From contig CANMHB010000017.1 of the NCBI GenBank assembly GCA_947497485.1, positions 1 through 64,000 of the forward strand: DNA of 64,000 nucleotides, given 5' to 3'. Shown here in pieces: positions 37,583-45,285 of the stretch. The stretch comes from Flavobacteriales bacterium. Lineage in GTDB: Bacteria; Bacteroidota; Bacteroidia; Flavobacteriales_D; Crocinitomicaceae. The position numbers were made by a program, and so were the translations under genes. A model generated the notes under the pieces. The model was not told the origin of the DNA, did no database searches, and saw only the letters and a program-made list of their open reading frames with translations. Each line of letters starts with the position of its first letter. Within the stretch, counting starts at the first letter, position 1.

Positions 37583-37729
37583 AGGATCTGATTTCCCCTT
37601 CCTACATTTATCACTACAATACTTCACCTCACCCCAGTTTTTCTCCCACTTTTTTCGCCAGCTGAATGGTCGTTGACAAGAAATGCAAATCTTGGATGGT
37701 AAATAGGATTTATTTCCTTTGTAACTCAT
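37574..37729 (-). CDS. DUF2256 zinc-finger-like protein
   Basis: A 51-codon gene. The product starts MSYKGNKSYLPSKICISCQR and continues PFSWRKKWEKNWGEVKYCSD, then KCRKGK. The four Cys (CxxC...CxxxC) and the RPFxWRKKW/VKYCSxxCR signature are diagnostic of DUF2256, a tiny putative zinc-ribbon protein. Its ATG overlaps the TGA of the upstream SDR gene (ATGA), which strongly supports translation. In many bacteria DUF2256, TIGR03643 and SDR genes accompany photolyases; here the photolyases are 5 kb away. The exact role is unknown. Confidence 0.9.
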   Translation of the reverse strand: MSYKGNKSYLPSKICISCQRPFSWRKKWEKNWGEVKYCSDKCRKGKSDPLQ

Positions 37730-38400
37730 ATTTTTAGTGTGGACATACCTCCATCAACAGCGAGAATTTGTCCACTGATCCAGGATGATGAGTCATTCAA
37801 TAAAAAGTCAATGGCATTTGCTAAATCTTTGGATGAGCCAATTTTTTTTAATGGATGCTTTTGTGTCATTGCTTCTATTTTCTCATCGGAATTTAATAAT
37901 CGTCCTGCTAGTTTGGTTTGTGTTAACGAAGGCGCAATGCAATTCACACGGTATTTCGGAGCAAATTCGGCAGCCAACGCACGAGTTAATCCTTCAATGG
38001 CTCCTTTGGAAACTGAAACTGAACTGTGAAAAGGCATTCCAGTTTGAACAGCAACGGTGCTGAAAAGAACAATGCTGCTTCCTTCATTTAATTTTGAAAG
38101 ATATTGTTGAATAGAATTAATTGCTCCAAGCACATTGAGTTCAAAATCACTTTGAAAATCTGCTACTTTTATTGACCGAAATGGTTTTAGCGTGATGCTA
38201 CCCGGAAAATAGATTAAGCCATCAATATTTTCGTTTAATTCAGGAAAATTATTGTTTACAGGGTCACCAATGAGAAAATCATTGAATTCCTCGTTTTCAG
38301 ATCGTGATATGGAAATCACTCGATTCCCTTTTGTTTCTTGTTGTTTGCGCGCTTCAATTGCGATGTCTGAGTTCGCTCCAATGAATAGAAATGTCTTCAT
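37726..38400 (-). CDS. Short-chain dehydrogenase/reductase
   Basis: A 224-residue SDR. The N-terminal nucleotide-binding motif is degenerate (FLFIGANSDIAIEA in place of TGxxxGxG). The active-site region has a Ser (LFSTVAVQTG) and a spaced VSVSKGAIEGLTRALA in which the Tyr of YxxxK is replaced by Ser (SVSKG). The C-terminus SWISGQILAVDGGMS is typical. With Tyr missing, oxidoreductase activity is doubtful. It is coupled to DUF2256; this SDR subtype commonly occurs in photolyase gene neighbourhoods, so a linked role is inferred. Confidence 0.88.
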   Translation of the reverse strand: MKTFLFIGANSDIAIEARKQQETKGNRVISISRSENEEFNDFLIGDPVNNNFPELNENIDGLIYFPGSITLKPFRSIKVADFQSDFELNVLGAINSIQQYLSKLNEGSSIVLFSTVAVQTGMPFHSSVSVSKGAIEGLTRALAAEFAPKYRVNCIAPSLTQTKLAGRLLNSDEKIEAMTQKHPLKKIGSSKDLANAIDFLLNDSSSWISGQILAVDGGMSTLKI

Positions 38401-38480
38401 ATTAAATCAAACAGCTAAAGAAAAGGGATGTTCATTTCAATCTTAAAAGACTTTCAATTAAATTATGTTGAATAGATCAA

Positions 38481-40361
38481 TTATTGAACGATTAATTTTC
38501 TAGTTTGGAATTGGTTATTTTCAGTAATTAATTTTACGAAATACATACCAGGAGTTAAATGATTGATTTCATAATGATTTTGGAATCCGATGTTTTCTTG
38601 AACTACCAATTGTCCATTTTCTTTAACAATTTCAACTTTTTTGAATGCATTTTCGTTCCATGTAATTGTCGCGTTACCGTTACTTGGATTAGGATAAACT
38701 TGGATGTTCGCTTCTGTATTCTCAATTAAAGCGGTTGTATTTTCTGCTTGAACTTCATATTCAAACGTTTTCGCACATCCATTTTCATCACTAATTGTTA
38801 CTTGGTAAAAACCTGGGGAAAGATTTTCGATGTGCTCTTGTGTTTCGTAGTTATTCCATATAATGTGATAAGCTGGAGTTCCACCTGTTATTTGAATATC
38901 AATAACTCCATCGTTTTCTACAGCATTCGTAATTTGAGCATTAACAGTAATCGCTTCAGGTTGAACAAGCGTAAAGCTTTCCCATAATTTACAACCGTTT
39001 TCGAATTCAATTTCAACTTTATATGTTCCAGCAACAAGATCTTGAAGGTCTTCTGTTTGACTGCCGTTTGTCCATTGAAAACTTGCAGTGTTCTCAGAAT
39101 TAATAGTTAATTCTATCGATCCGTTTGCTGATTCAAAACAAGTTGGATTCGTAATTGAAACAGATATATTTTTAGACATTTCAACTGCAGCTGCAGCATT
39201 TAATCTTCCTGCACCAATTCTTCCAACATATGATGGATTAACATCATCGATTTTATCTGATGATATTTTTAAAATTGCCTCAATTTCAACATTCGTGAGA
39301 CAAGGATTGTGAGCAAGCATCAAACCTACAGTTCCAGCTACTTGAGGAGCTGCATAAGAAGTTCCATTTCCGAATAGGTAATAACCGCTCATTGAAGAAA
39401 TTGCAACATCATAACCTGGTGCTGATAAATCAACTGAAGAATTGTGTTGATGAGTTGTAGAAGCATTACCAATTGTTCTCTCATGATTGTTTTGAGGTCC
39501 AATACTAGTAACGGCAAATACATTGTCATAAGCTGCAGGATAAACCAAGTTTTCAGGACCGCCACATGTGGTTCCATTCCCAGCTGCTGCGATTACGAAA
39601 GTACCGTTATTGTATGCTTCGTTGATCGCATCTTGAGCATATTGACTAAATGAACATCCTGATGTCCAGCTTAAGTTTATTACCTTAACTCCAGCATAGC
39701 TAGCTGACAAAACATCATTGTAGTTCATTCTATAAAGCGACAAAGAGCTGTTATATCCGATTGAGCTTTTTCCAACACCATTGTTTGTGTTACCTGCTGA
39801 TAAAATTGCAACTGCAGTTCCATGTGTTTGATTTGCAGTATTTGTGTTATCGTAGAAATTAATTTTTCCGTTAAGTTCCTCGTGATTTATTTCAAAATTC
39901 TGATCAGAGATACCAATTACAACATTTGAGTTCCCTTTTGTGATTGCCCAAGCCCCTTCAGCATTAATTAAATCTAGCGCATAATCATTTGTAAAAGTTG
40001 CATTATAATCATTTGGAAGTGAAAGAGATTCATAATTAGGAGCAAATTCAATTTTTTTCAATCTAGCGACTTGATTAACAAGTGTTGCGTATAAATCATT
40101 TTCATTGCAGTTGCAGCTTATTTCATATACATTTCGAAGAGAAGCTATTCTAGATGCAGGAAGAGCTTTAGTTACCGAGAAAATAGATAATGATTGAATT
40201 GATTGATTAAAGTTTGAGTCGGAAGATGTCAATTGGTTTTGAACTAAAACTGGCAGGATGGTTTGGTCTTCGATTGTGGCCCAAACACGTCCAACTTGTG
40301 CGTTTAAAGATTGCATTGCTAAAATCAAGGCGAAAACTGTGGTTGTAAATTTTGTTGTCAT
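38481..40361 (-). CDS. Secreted subtilisin-like serine protease with SprB repeats and T9SS sorting domain
   Basis: I start at the ATG at 40361 (MTTKFTTTVFALILAMQSL), giving a signal peptide cleaved after LNAQ. The S8 peptidase domain has the catalytic Asp in IGISDQNFEI, His in QTHGTAVAILSAG, oxyanion Asn in AAAGNGT and Ser in GNGTSYAAPQVAG. Two SprB-like repeats follow (NPTCFESANGSIEL; ITGGTPAYHIIWNN). The C-terminal 75 residues (VYPNPSNGNATITW through RKLIVQ) are a type A T9SS sorting domain. The protein should be exported through the T9SS and anchored or released at the surface. It is divergent from ftsX. Confidence 0.93.
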   Translation of the reverse strand: MTTKFTTTVFALILAMQSLNAQVGRVWATIEDQTILPVLVQNQLTSSDSNFNQSIQSLSIFSVTKALPASRIASLRNVYEISCNCNENDLYATLVNQVARLKKIEFAPNYESLSLPNDYNATFTNDYALDLINAEGAWAITKGNSNVVIGISDQNFEINHEELNGKINFYDNTNTANQTHGTAVAILSAGNTNNGVGKSSIGYNSSLSLYRMNYNDVLSASYAGVKVINLSWTSGCSFSQYAQDAINEAYNNGTFVIAAAGNGTTCGGPENLVYPAAYDNVFAVTSIGPQNNHERTIGNASTTHQHNSSVDLSAPGYDVAISSMSGYYLFGNGTSYAAPQVAGTVGLMLAHNPCLTNVEIEAILKISSDKIDDVNPSYVGRIGAGRLNAAAAVEMSKNISVSITNPTCFESANGSIELTINSENTASFQWTNGSQTEDLQDLVAGTYKVEIEFENGCKLWESFTLVQPEAITVNAQITNAVENDGVIDIQITGGTPAYHIIWNNYETQEHIENLSPGFYQVTISDENGCAKTFEYEVQAENTTALIENTEANIQVYPNPSNGNATITWNENAFKKVEIVKENGQLVVQENIGFQNHYEINHLTPGMYFVKLITENNQFQTRKLIVQ

Positions 40362-40580
40362 TTTTTTGAATTCTGTTTCTTGATCCAAAGTTGAAGGATA
40401 TAAAAAGTGTAACAGGACTCATTTTTAAGGAAGGTGTTTAAAATACAAAGGCATACGAAGTATAAAATACGTGTGATTGCAAAGACATCTAAGTGCTTTC
40501 ACTTAAGAATCCACATTTCTCGGTTAAATACTTCCAAAAGAATAATTGAAATGACTTCAACTTTGGCATACTTTCGTATT

Positions 40581-41471
40581 ATGGCGGACAAAGCAGAAGA
40601 TATTGGTAAAAAAGGCCTTAGAACAAGCTATATTTCAACGGTAATAGGAATTTCCTTGGTTTTATTTATGATTGGACTAGTTCTTGGCGGTGTTTTTGGG
40701 TTACAAAGTGTTCAAAAGCAAGCAAAAGAAAGTTTGCAGGGGGATGTTTTTTTTAAATCAACACTGAATGACGCAGACATTAAACAAGTTGAGTTACAAT
40801 TAAAATCTTGGAAAGAGTTTTCAGAAGTTTATTTCGTTTCACCAGAGCGCGCAATAAAAGAGTTTGGAGGAGAAAATTACAACGAACGAGATATGTTAGC
40901 AATTTTTAGTGGTGAAAATCCGTTGCCGCCGACTATCTGTTTTCATCCGAAGGAACAATTTGCAAACAAAAAGGGAATGGAATCAATTAAAAAGAAATTG
41001 ATGTCTCGTTTTGCTGATGAAATTGATGAGGTTAATTATGACAAAGCAACAGTCGAAAATGTGAATCTCGGATTTAAGCAATTTGTATTATTATTTCTAT
41101 CGGTAGCCCTTTTGCTAATAATTATCGCTGTTGCAATGATTAATAATACAATTCGATTGGCACTTTATTCGAAACGTTTTACAATTAAAACGATGCAACT
41201 TGTTGGTGCAACTGGTGGGTACATTCGAAAGCCATTTCTTTGGCAAGCTATTTTGCAGGGAATTGTTTCTGCAATTATCGGTTTAGCCTTACTGTTGACC
41301 GTTTTTTATGCCTGGAATAATGTGCTTATTTCCTTTGAGATTAATTATAGTATTCAGACATTTCTACTTCTTGTTGGGTCATTAATTATCATTGGTGTAT
41401 TTATTACGCTTATTTCAACATGGTTTGCATTAAACAAGTATCTTCGTATGAAATTAGATGACTTGTACTAA
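40581..41471 (+). CDS. ftsX: Cell-division protein FtsX
   Basis: A permease-like protein with an N-terminal helix (SYISTVIGISLVLFMIGLV), a large periplasmic loop and three C-terminal helices. It works with FtsE to activate peptidoglycan hydrolases at the septum. FtsE is not in the window, as usual in Bacteroidota. I choose the ATG at 40581 (MADKAEDIGKK); an ATG 10 codons upstream (40551) is an alternative, and the further upstream frame is not FtsX-like. It heads ftsX-DUF3098-uppP-truB, a conserved order in the phylum. Confidence 0.92.
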   Translation: MADKAEDIGKKGLRTSYISTVIGISLVLFMIGLVLGGVFGLQSVQKQAKESLQGDVFFKSTLNDADIKQVELQLKSWKEFSEVYFVSPERAIKEFGGENYNERDMLAIFSGENPLPPTICFHPKEQFANKKGMESIKKKLMSRFADEIDEVNYDKATVENVNLGFKQFVLLFLSVALLLIIIAVAMINNTIRLALYSKRFTIKTMQLVGATGGYIRKPFLWQAILQGIVSAIIGLALLLTVFYAWNNVLISFEINYSIQTFLLLVGSLIIIGVFITLISTWFALNKYLRMKLDDLY

Positions 41472-41502
41472 GTTTTAATATTTTTGCTTAAAATTTCAAA
41501 TC

Positions 41503-41805
41503 ATGAATAATCCGATTAATCACTTTGGATTCAATCCGAAAAATTATAAATGGCTTTACATCGGCTTAGCTATCAATGTATTAGGATATATTTTAATGAT
41601 TGGAGGGGGGGCCGAGGACTTAAATGAATTTAATTCGGAAGAGCTTTTTAGTACCACAAGAATTACAATAGCACCTATGCTTATTATTGCTGGGTATGTT
41701 GTGATTTTGTTTTCAATCATGAAAAGATCAGATAATGAAGAGTCATCTGTTAAGGTGAATTCAGAAAAAGAAGAGGTAACTTCTACTTCGAAAAAATCTA
41801 AATAG
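41503..41805 (+). CDS. DUF3098 membrane protein
   Basis: A 100-residue protein with two transmembrane helices (about 17-35 and 54-72), typical of DUF3098: FGFNPKNYKWLYIGLAINVL, then GYILMIGGG, and APMLIIAGYVVILFSIM. The C-terminal tail is charged and disordered. The family occurs almost only in Bacteroidota, between ftsX and uppP, so a link to the division or envelope machinery is inferred from context. Function unknown. Confidence 0.9.
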   Translation: MNNPINHFGFNPKNYKWLYIGLAINVLGYILMIGGGAEDLNEFNSEELFSTTRITIAPMLIIAGYVVILFSIMKRSDNEESSVKVNSEKEEVTSTSKKSK

Positions 41806-41810
41806 TCATA

Positions 41811-42620
41811 ATGTCATTTCTCGAAACTATCATTTTAGCCTTGATTGAAGGGCTAACCGAGTTTTTACCTATTTCTTCTACGGCTCATATGATTTTTGCA
41901 AGTTCCATTATGGGAATTGAATCTGACGAGTTCGTGAAAATGTTTCAAGTGTCAATACAATTTGGGGCTATATTGGCCGTTGTAGCTTTGTTTTGGAAGA
42001 AGTTTTTTGATTTCAAATCCTATCAATTCTATATCAAATTGGCAATAGCTGTAATTCCCGCTTTAGTTTTAGGGAAATTGTTTGATGATAAAATTGAAGC
42101 CATTTTGGAAAAACCAATTCCAATAGCAATTGTATTGATTTTGGGAGGAGTTGTTTTTCTATTTATTGATCGCCTTTTCAAGAGATCGAGAATTAATGAG
42201 GAAGAAGATGTTACCATGCCGAAAGCAGTTACTATCGGATTTTGGCAGTGTTTGGCAATGATGCCCGGAACAAGTAGGGCAGCAGCTTCGATTATCGGAG
42301 GAATGCAACAAGGCTTAACGCGAAAAATGGCTGCGGAGTTTAGCTTTTTTCTTGCTGTGCCCACAATGCTTGCAGTAACTTGTTATTCTGTTTTTCTAAA
42401 AGATTGGAATTACAAGGGGACCGAACAAAAAGGATATGAAATGATTTTGTCCACTTCTGAAAATATTTCTGCCTTTGCAATCGGAAATGTTTTGGCTTTT
42501 GTCGTTGCCGCTTTTGCAATTAAGTTTTTCATTAGTTTCTTGGCAAAATATGGATTTAAGATTTGGGGTTGGTACCGAATTTTAGTCGGAGCCTTTCTTT
42601 TGATTTATTTTTGTATTTAA
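41811..42620 (+). CDS. uppP: Undecaprenyl-diphosphatase UppP (BacA)
   Basis: A polytopic inner-membrane enzyme of 269 residues that recycles the lipid carrier undecaprenyl diphosphate to its monophosphate. Both signature regions are present: EGLTEFLPISSTAHMI near the N-terminus and MPGTSRAAASIIGGM in the middle. It lies 5 bases after the DUF3098 gene, and its last base is the first base of truB's ATG (TAATG), so the genes are translationally coupled. Confidence 0.97.
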   Translation: MSFLETIILALIEGLTEFLPISSTAHMIFASSIMGIESDEFVKMFQVSIQFGAILAVVALFWKKFFDFKSYQFYIKLAIAVIPALVLGKLFDDKIEAILEKPIPIAIVLILGGVVFLFIDRLFKRSRINEEEDVTMPKAVTIGFWQCLAMMPGTSRAAASIIGGMQQGLTRKMAAEFSFFLAVPTMLAVTCYSVFLKDWNYKGTEQKGYEMILSTSENISAFAIGNVLAFVVAAFAIKFFISFLAKYGFKIWGWYRILVGAFLLIYFCI

Positions 42621-43306
42621 TGAACTTTCTAGAAGGAGTAACCATTCTTGTTGATAAACCTTATGGTTGGACGTCCTTTGATGTCGTCAACAAAATCCGT
42701 TGGAATGTTAAGCGAAAATTAGGTGTAAAAAAAATCAAAGTTGGTCATGCCGGAACGCTCGATCCTTTAGCAACAGGACTTTTAGTTATTTGCATTGGAA
42801 GACATACGAAATTGATTGAGTCATTGACAGGAGCACCTAAAACATATACAGGTACTTTTTTGCTAGGAAAAACTACTCCTTCCTTTGATCTGGAGACTGA
42901 ATACAATCAGGAATTCCCTACTGAACATATTTCCAAAGATTTAATCGAAGATGCTAGAAAATCTTTTTTGGGAGTCCAAATGCAAACCCCTCCCATTTAT
43001 TCGGCAAAGCAAATAGATGGAAAACGAGCCTACGATTTTGCGCGAGCTGGTAAGGAAGTGTTAATGAAACAAGCTCAAATTGAAATCAGTCATTTTGAAT
43101 TGAATTCTGAACGATTTCCTGAAATAGACTTTAGAATAAGTTGTTCGAAAGGAACCTATATTCGTTCAATAGCAAATGACTTGGGCCAAAAATTAAATTC
43201 AGGAGCTACACTTATCGCTTTGCGAAGAGAAGCGTCCGGTGATTTTCACATTCGTGATTCGAAAAATGTAGATGAGTGGATTGAATACATCAGTGATTTA
43301 ATTTAA
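42620..43306 (+). CDS. truB: tRNA pseudouridine(55) synthase
   Basis: TruB makes the pseudouridine of the T-loop in tRNAs. The catalytic motif VGHAGTLDPLATGLL holds the active Asp, and KTYTGTFLLGKTTPSFD and SCSKGTYIRSIANDLG are further family stretches. I start at the ATG at 42620, which overlaps the uppP stop (TAATG); the frame reads open 19 codons further upstream into uppP but that part has no homology character. At 228 residues the protein lacks the C-terminal PUA domain. Confidence 0.96.
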   Translation: MNFLEGVTILVDKPYGWTSFDVVNKIRWNVKRKLGVKKIKVGHAGTLDPLATGLLVICIGRHTKLIESLTGAPKTYTGTFLLGKTTPSFDLETEYNQEFPTEHISKDLIEDARKSFLGVQMQTPPIYSAKQIDGKRAYDFARAGKEVLMKQAQIEISHFELNSERFPEIDFRISCSKGTYIRSIANDLGQKLNSGATLIALRREASGDFHIRDSKNVDEWIEYISDLI

Positions 43307-43329
43307 TATCGTTCAATTTAAAAAATGTT

Positions 43330-43337
43330 TTATCTTT
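43330..43337 (+). promoter_or_regulatory. -7 element TATCTTTG of the tRNA-Leu gene
   Basis: Exact TAnnTTTG, 26 bases before the mature 5' end of tRNA-Leu and 23 bases after truB. It would allow a short 5' leader for RNase P to remove. Confidence 0.5.
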
Positions 43338-43363
43338 GTGGCCGCATGGTTCGATAACGAACA

Positions 43364-43448
43364 TGCCCGGGTGGCGGAACTGGTAGACGCGCTGGATTCA
43401 AAATCCTGTACTGGCAACGGTGTGTGGGTTCGATTCCCACCCCGGGTA
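43364..43448 (+). tRNA. tRNA-Leu (anticodon CAA)
   Basis: An 85-nt class II tRNA. The acceptor stem GCCCGGG pairs with CCCGGGT (1-72 is G-U), then discriminator A. The anticodon loop is TTCAAAA, anticodon CAA, reading UUG. The long variable arm (TACTGGCAACGGTGT region) and a T-arm GTGGG/CCCAC with TTCGATT confirm Leu. The anticodon stem CTGGA/TCCTG has one U-U mismatch at 28-42. The CCA end is not encoded. It is followed by a long hairpin with a T-tract. Confidence 0.95.
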
Positions 43449-43450
43449 CT

Positions 43451-43503
43451 AAAACCAGAGTGATAAACGGAGCGAGAGCGATGTTAGGATCTCTGGTTTT
43501 TTT
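43451..43503 (+). terminator. Terminator-like hairpin after tRNA-Leu
   Basis: AAAACCAGAG (43451-43460) and CTCTGGTTTT (43491-43500) form a perfect 10-bp stem with a 30-base loop and T-tract. It ends 17 bases before the aroE start, so it separates the tRNA transcript from aroE. Confidence 0.65.
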
Positions 43504-43519
43504 ATTTATCTTCGTTCCA

Positions 43520-44251
43520 ATGTCAAAACTATTCGGACTTCTCGGTAAATCACTGAAACATTCGTTTTCACCTGATTTTTTCAATTCTTATTTTCACGAA
43601 CATCAGATTGACGCGGAATATCGACTTTTTGAGATTGATACTATTCAACAAGTTACAGCAATTTTTGATTTGAATCCAGTTGGTTTCAATGTAACAGTTC
43701 CCTACAAAGAACAAATAATTCCCTTTTTGGATGAGCTCGATGAATCTACAAAAGCGATTGGAGCTGTGAATGTTGTCGCATTTGAAAATGGTAAGAAGAT
43801 TGGTTATAATACCGATGCTTTTGGATTTCATCAAAGTATTAAACCTTTTTTGACTTTTCATCATGAACGTGCGCTAATTTTTGGCACCGGAGGATCATCG
43901 AAAGCCGTGGCTCATGTTTTTAAATCAATCGGTTTGGATGTCATTTTTGTTTCAAGAAATTCAAGTGCTGATTCTAATCAGTTTAACTATTCGGATGTCA
44001 ATGAAACGATGATTGCGGCATGTAAAGTGATCGTGAACTGCACTCCGGTTGGTATGTATCCAAATATCGATGAATCAATTCAAATTCCTTTTGAAGCTTT
44101 AACTGAAGATCATTTGGTTATTGACTTAATCTATAATCCACCACTCACAAAATTCCTCTCCAACGCTCAAGAATCCGGAGCAACAATACTAAATGGAGCA
44201 AGCATGCTGAGAGAGCAAGCATTAAAAAGTTGGGAAATCTGGAATAAATAA
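43520..44251 (+). CDS. aroE: Shikimate dehydrogenase
   Basis: Reduces 3-dehydroshikimate to shikimate with NADPH in aromatic amino-acid synthesis. The N-terminal substrate domain has GLLGKSLKHSFSP and FNVTVPYKEQIIPFLD, with the catalytic Lys in PYKE; GAVNVV and YNTDAFGF follow. The NADPH domain has IFGTGGSSKAVAHVF and CTPVGMYP. The start is the ATG at 43520 (MSKLFGLLG); the frame is open upstream through the tRNA-Leu gene, which cannot be coding. The product is 243 residues, normal for Bacteroidota AroE. Confidence 0.96.
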   Translation: MSKLFGLLGKSLKHSFSPDFFNSYFHEHQIDAEYRLFEIDTIQQVTAIFDLNPVGFNVTVPYKEQIIPFLDELDESTKAIGAVNVVAFENGKKIGYNTDAFGFHQSIKPFLTFHHERALIFGTGGSSKAVAHVFKSIGLDVIFVSRNSSADSNQFNYSDVNETMIAACKVIVNCTPVGMYPNIDESIQIPFEALTEDHLVIDLIYNPPLTKFLSNAQESGATILNGASMLREQALKSWEIWNK

Positions 44252-44297
44252 TCGTTTTTTTAAAATGGTTTAAAATATTCAAAATCAATTAATAAAA

Positions 44298-44342
44298 CGA
44301 CAAAAAACGAATAAATAACGAAAATAAACGACAAATAACCGA
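44298..44342 (+). repeat. Helically phased (A)ACGA repeat array
   Basis: The trinucleotide CGA recurs at 44298, 44308, 44319, 44329 and 44340, that is spacings of 10, 11, 10 and 11 bases, each preceded by A-rich DNA (AAAACGA, AAAACGA, ATAACGA, TAAACGA, TAACCGA). Average spacing 10.5 bp equals one DNA turn, so all units face the same side of the helix. It lies about 105 bases upstream of the first ssb gene. Confidence 0.6.
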
Positions 44343-44446
44343 ATAAAATTTTGCAATCATCCAAACTTTGCAGTGTCGAATTCAGACAACCAATGCTGAT
44401 CTCGATTTAGTTAATTTTTTTTCAAACAATTTAAATTTTTACAAAC

Positions 44447-44791
44447 ATGAATGCACTAAAAAACAAAGTGACTCTGATTGGAAGGTTGGGCGCAAAGCCT
44501 GAAGTGATGAATTTTGAAACCGGGAGAGCGCTTGCTCGTTTCACCTTGGCGACAAATGAAGGATACAAAGATAAAAACGGCCAGTGGCAAGATAACACAC
44601 AGTGGCACAACATCAATGCGTGGGGTAAATCAGCGGAGTTAGTTGGAAAACTTTTAGATAAAGGTTTGGAAGTTATGCTCGAAGGTAAATTGGTAAATCA
44701 ATCCTATGAAACGAAATCAGGAGAGAAACGCTTTTCCACAGTCGTAGAACTCAACGAATTTTTAATTATTTCATCCAAAAACGCTCAATAA
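44447..44791 (+). CDS. ssb: Single-stranded DNA-binding protein (short), copy 1
   Basis: An OB-fold SSB of 114 residues. It starts MNALKNKVTLIGRLGAKPEV and has ALARFTLATNE, WHNINAWGKSAELVGKLL and LEGKLVNQSYETKSGEKRF. It ends in ISSKNAQ right after the OB fold. The flexible linker and acidic C-terminal tip (DDDIPF-type) that recruit repair proteins are absent. It would bind ssDNA but not the usual SSB interactome. Copy 2 starts 10 bases later. Confidence 0.9.
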   Translation: MNALKNKVTLIGRLGAKPEVMNFETGRALARFTLATNEGYKDKNGQWQDNTQWHNINAWGKSAELVGKLLDKGLEVMLEGKLVNQSYETKSGEKRFSTVVELNEFLIISSKNAQ

Positions 44792-44801
44792 ATCATTACA
44801 C

Positions 44802-45140
44802 ATGTCAGATACAAATTCAAACCATTCGTTAAACCACGTCAATTTAATTGGAAAAGTAACATCCGAACCGAAGGTCACACAATTAGAAAATGGTCGAAAA
44901 GTAGCCAAGTTTTCACTCTCTACGAAGGAATTCTACTTGGATGCTGATGGAAATATGAAATCGCGATCAAATTGGCATATTCTAACCGCATGGGGTAAGT
45001 GGATAAAAGTACTTGAGGAATTTGGATCCGTTGGAACCCAAATTGCTGTAGAGGGGCGATTAGTCAGTCGATTTTACAATACAGAGGGACAAAAGAAATT
45101 TGTTTCCGAAGTTGAAATCAACGACTTGATTTTGCTCTAA
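44802..45140 (+). CDS. ssb: Single-stranded DNA-binding protein (short), copy 2
   Basis: A 112-residue paralogue of the preceding gene. The OB fold is complete: HVNLIGKVTSEPKVTQLENG, KVAKFSLSTKE, WHILTAWGKWIKVLEEFG and VEGRLVSRFYNTEGQKKF. It ends in NDLILL with no linker or acidic tip. Identity to copy 1 appears moderate, so the duplication is not recent. The close spacing indicates co-transcription with copy 1. Confidence 0.9.
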   Translation: MSDTNSNHSLNHVNLIGKVTSEPKVTQLENGRKVAKFSLSTKEFYLDADGNMKSRSNWHILTAWGKWIKVLEEFGSVGTQIAVEGRLVSRFYNTEGQKKFVSEVEINDLILL

Positions 45141-45173
45141 ATCAATAATTAATTCAATAAAACACAACAAACA

Positions 45174-45249
45174 GGATTTATTTACAAGTAAATCCACTGA
45201 ACGCCAACGAGGATCGGTGTTGATAAATTGAGATTAATGCCGGTCCCTC
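45174..45249 (+). promoter_or_regulatory. Two successive RNA hairpins between ssb copies 2 and 3
   Basis: Hairpin one: GGATTTA (45174-45180) with TAAATCC (45189-45195). Hairpin two: a 16-bp stem, 45209-45224 against 45233-45249, with four G-U pairs, one bulged C and an 8-base loop. No T-tract follows, so neither is a normal terminator. They sit 36 bases before the copy 3 start and could control its expression or be a small repeat element. Confidence 0.5.
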
Positions 45250-45285
45250 CACATATACAATTACATTTTTATAACACTACAAATT

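Noticed and set aside
40434..40580. Long N-terminal extension of ftsX
   Set aside because: The upstream 49 codons are basic, unlike FtsX N-termini, and lie in the promoter region shared with the divergent protease gene.
43424..43519. Upstream extension of aroE through the tRNA and terminator
   Set aside because: The frame is open but lies in the tRNA-Leu T-arm and the terminator hairpin; AroE homology begins at the ATG at 43520.
43330..43584. An 84-codon minus-strand frame antisense to tRNA-Leu with a GVGIEPT-type stretch
   Set aside because: This is the familiar spurious reading of the complement of a tRNA-Leu gene; the tRNA fold fully explains the sequence.
44298..44342. Possible CRISPR repeats or replication origin
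   Set aside because: Units are only 4-7 bases long with no spacers, no cas genes are near, and no DnaA boxes are seen.
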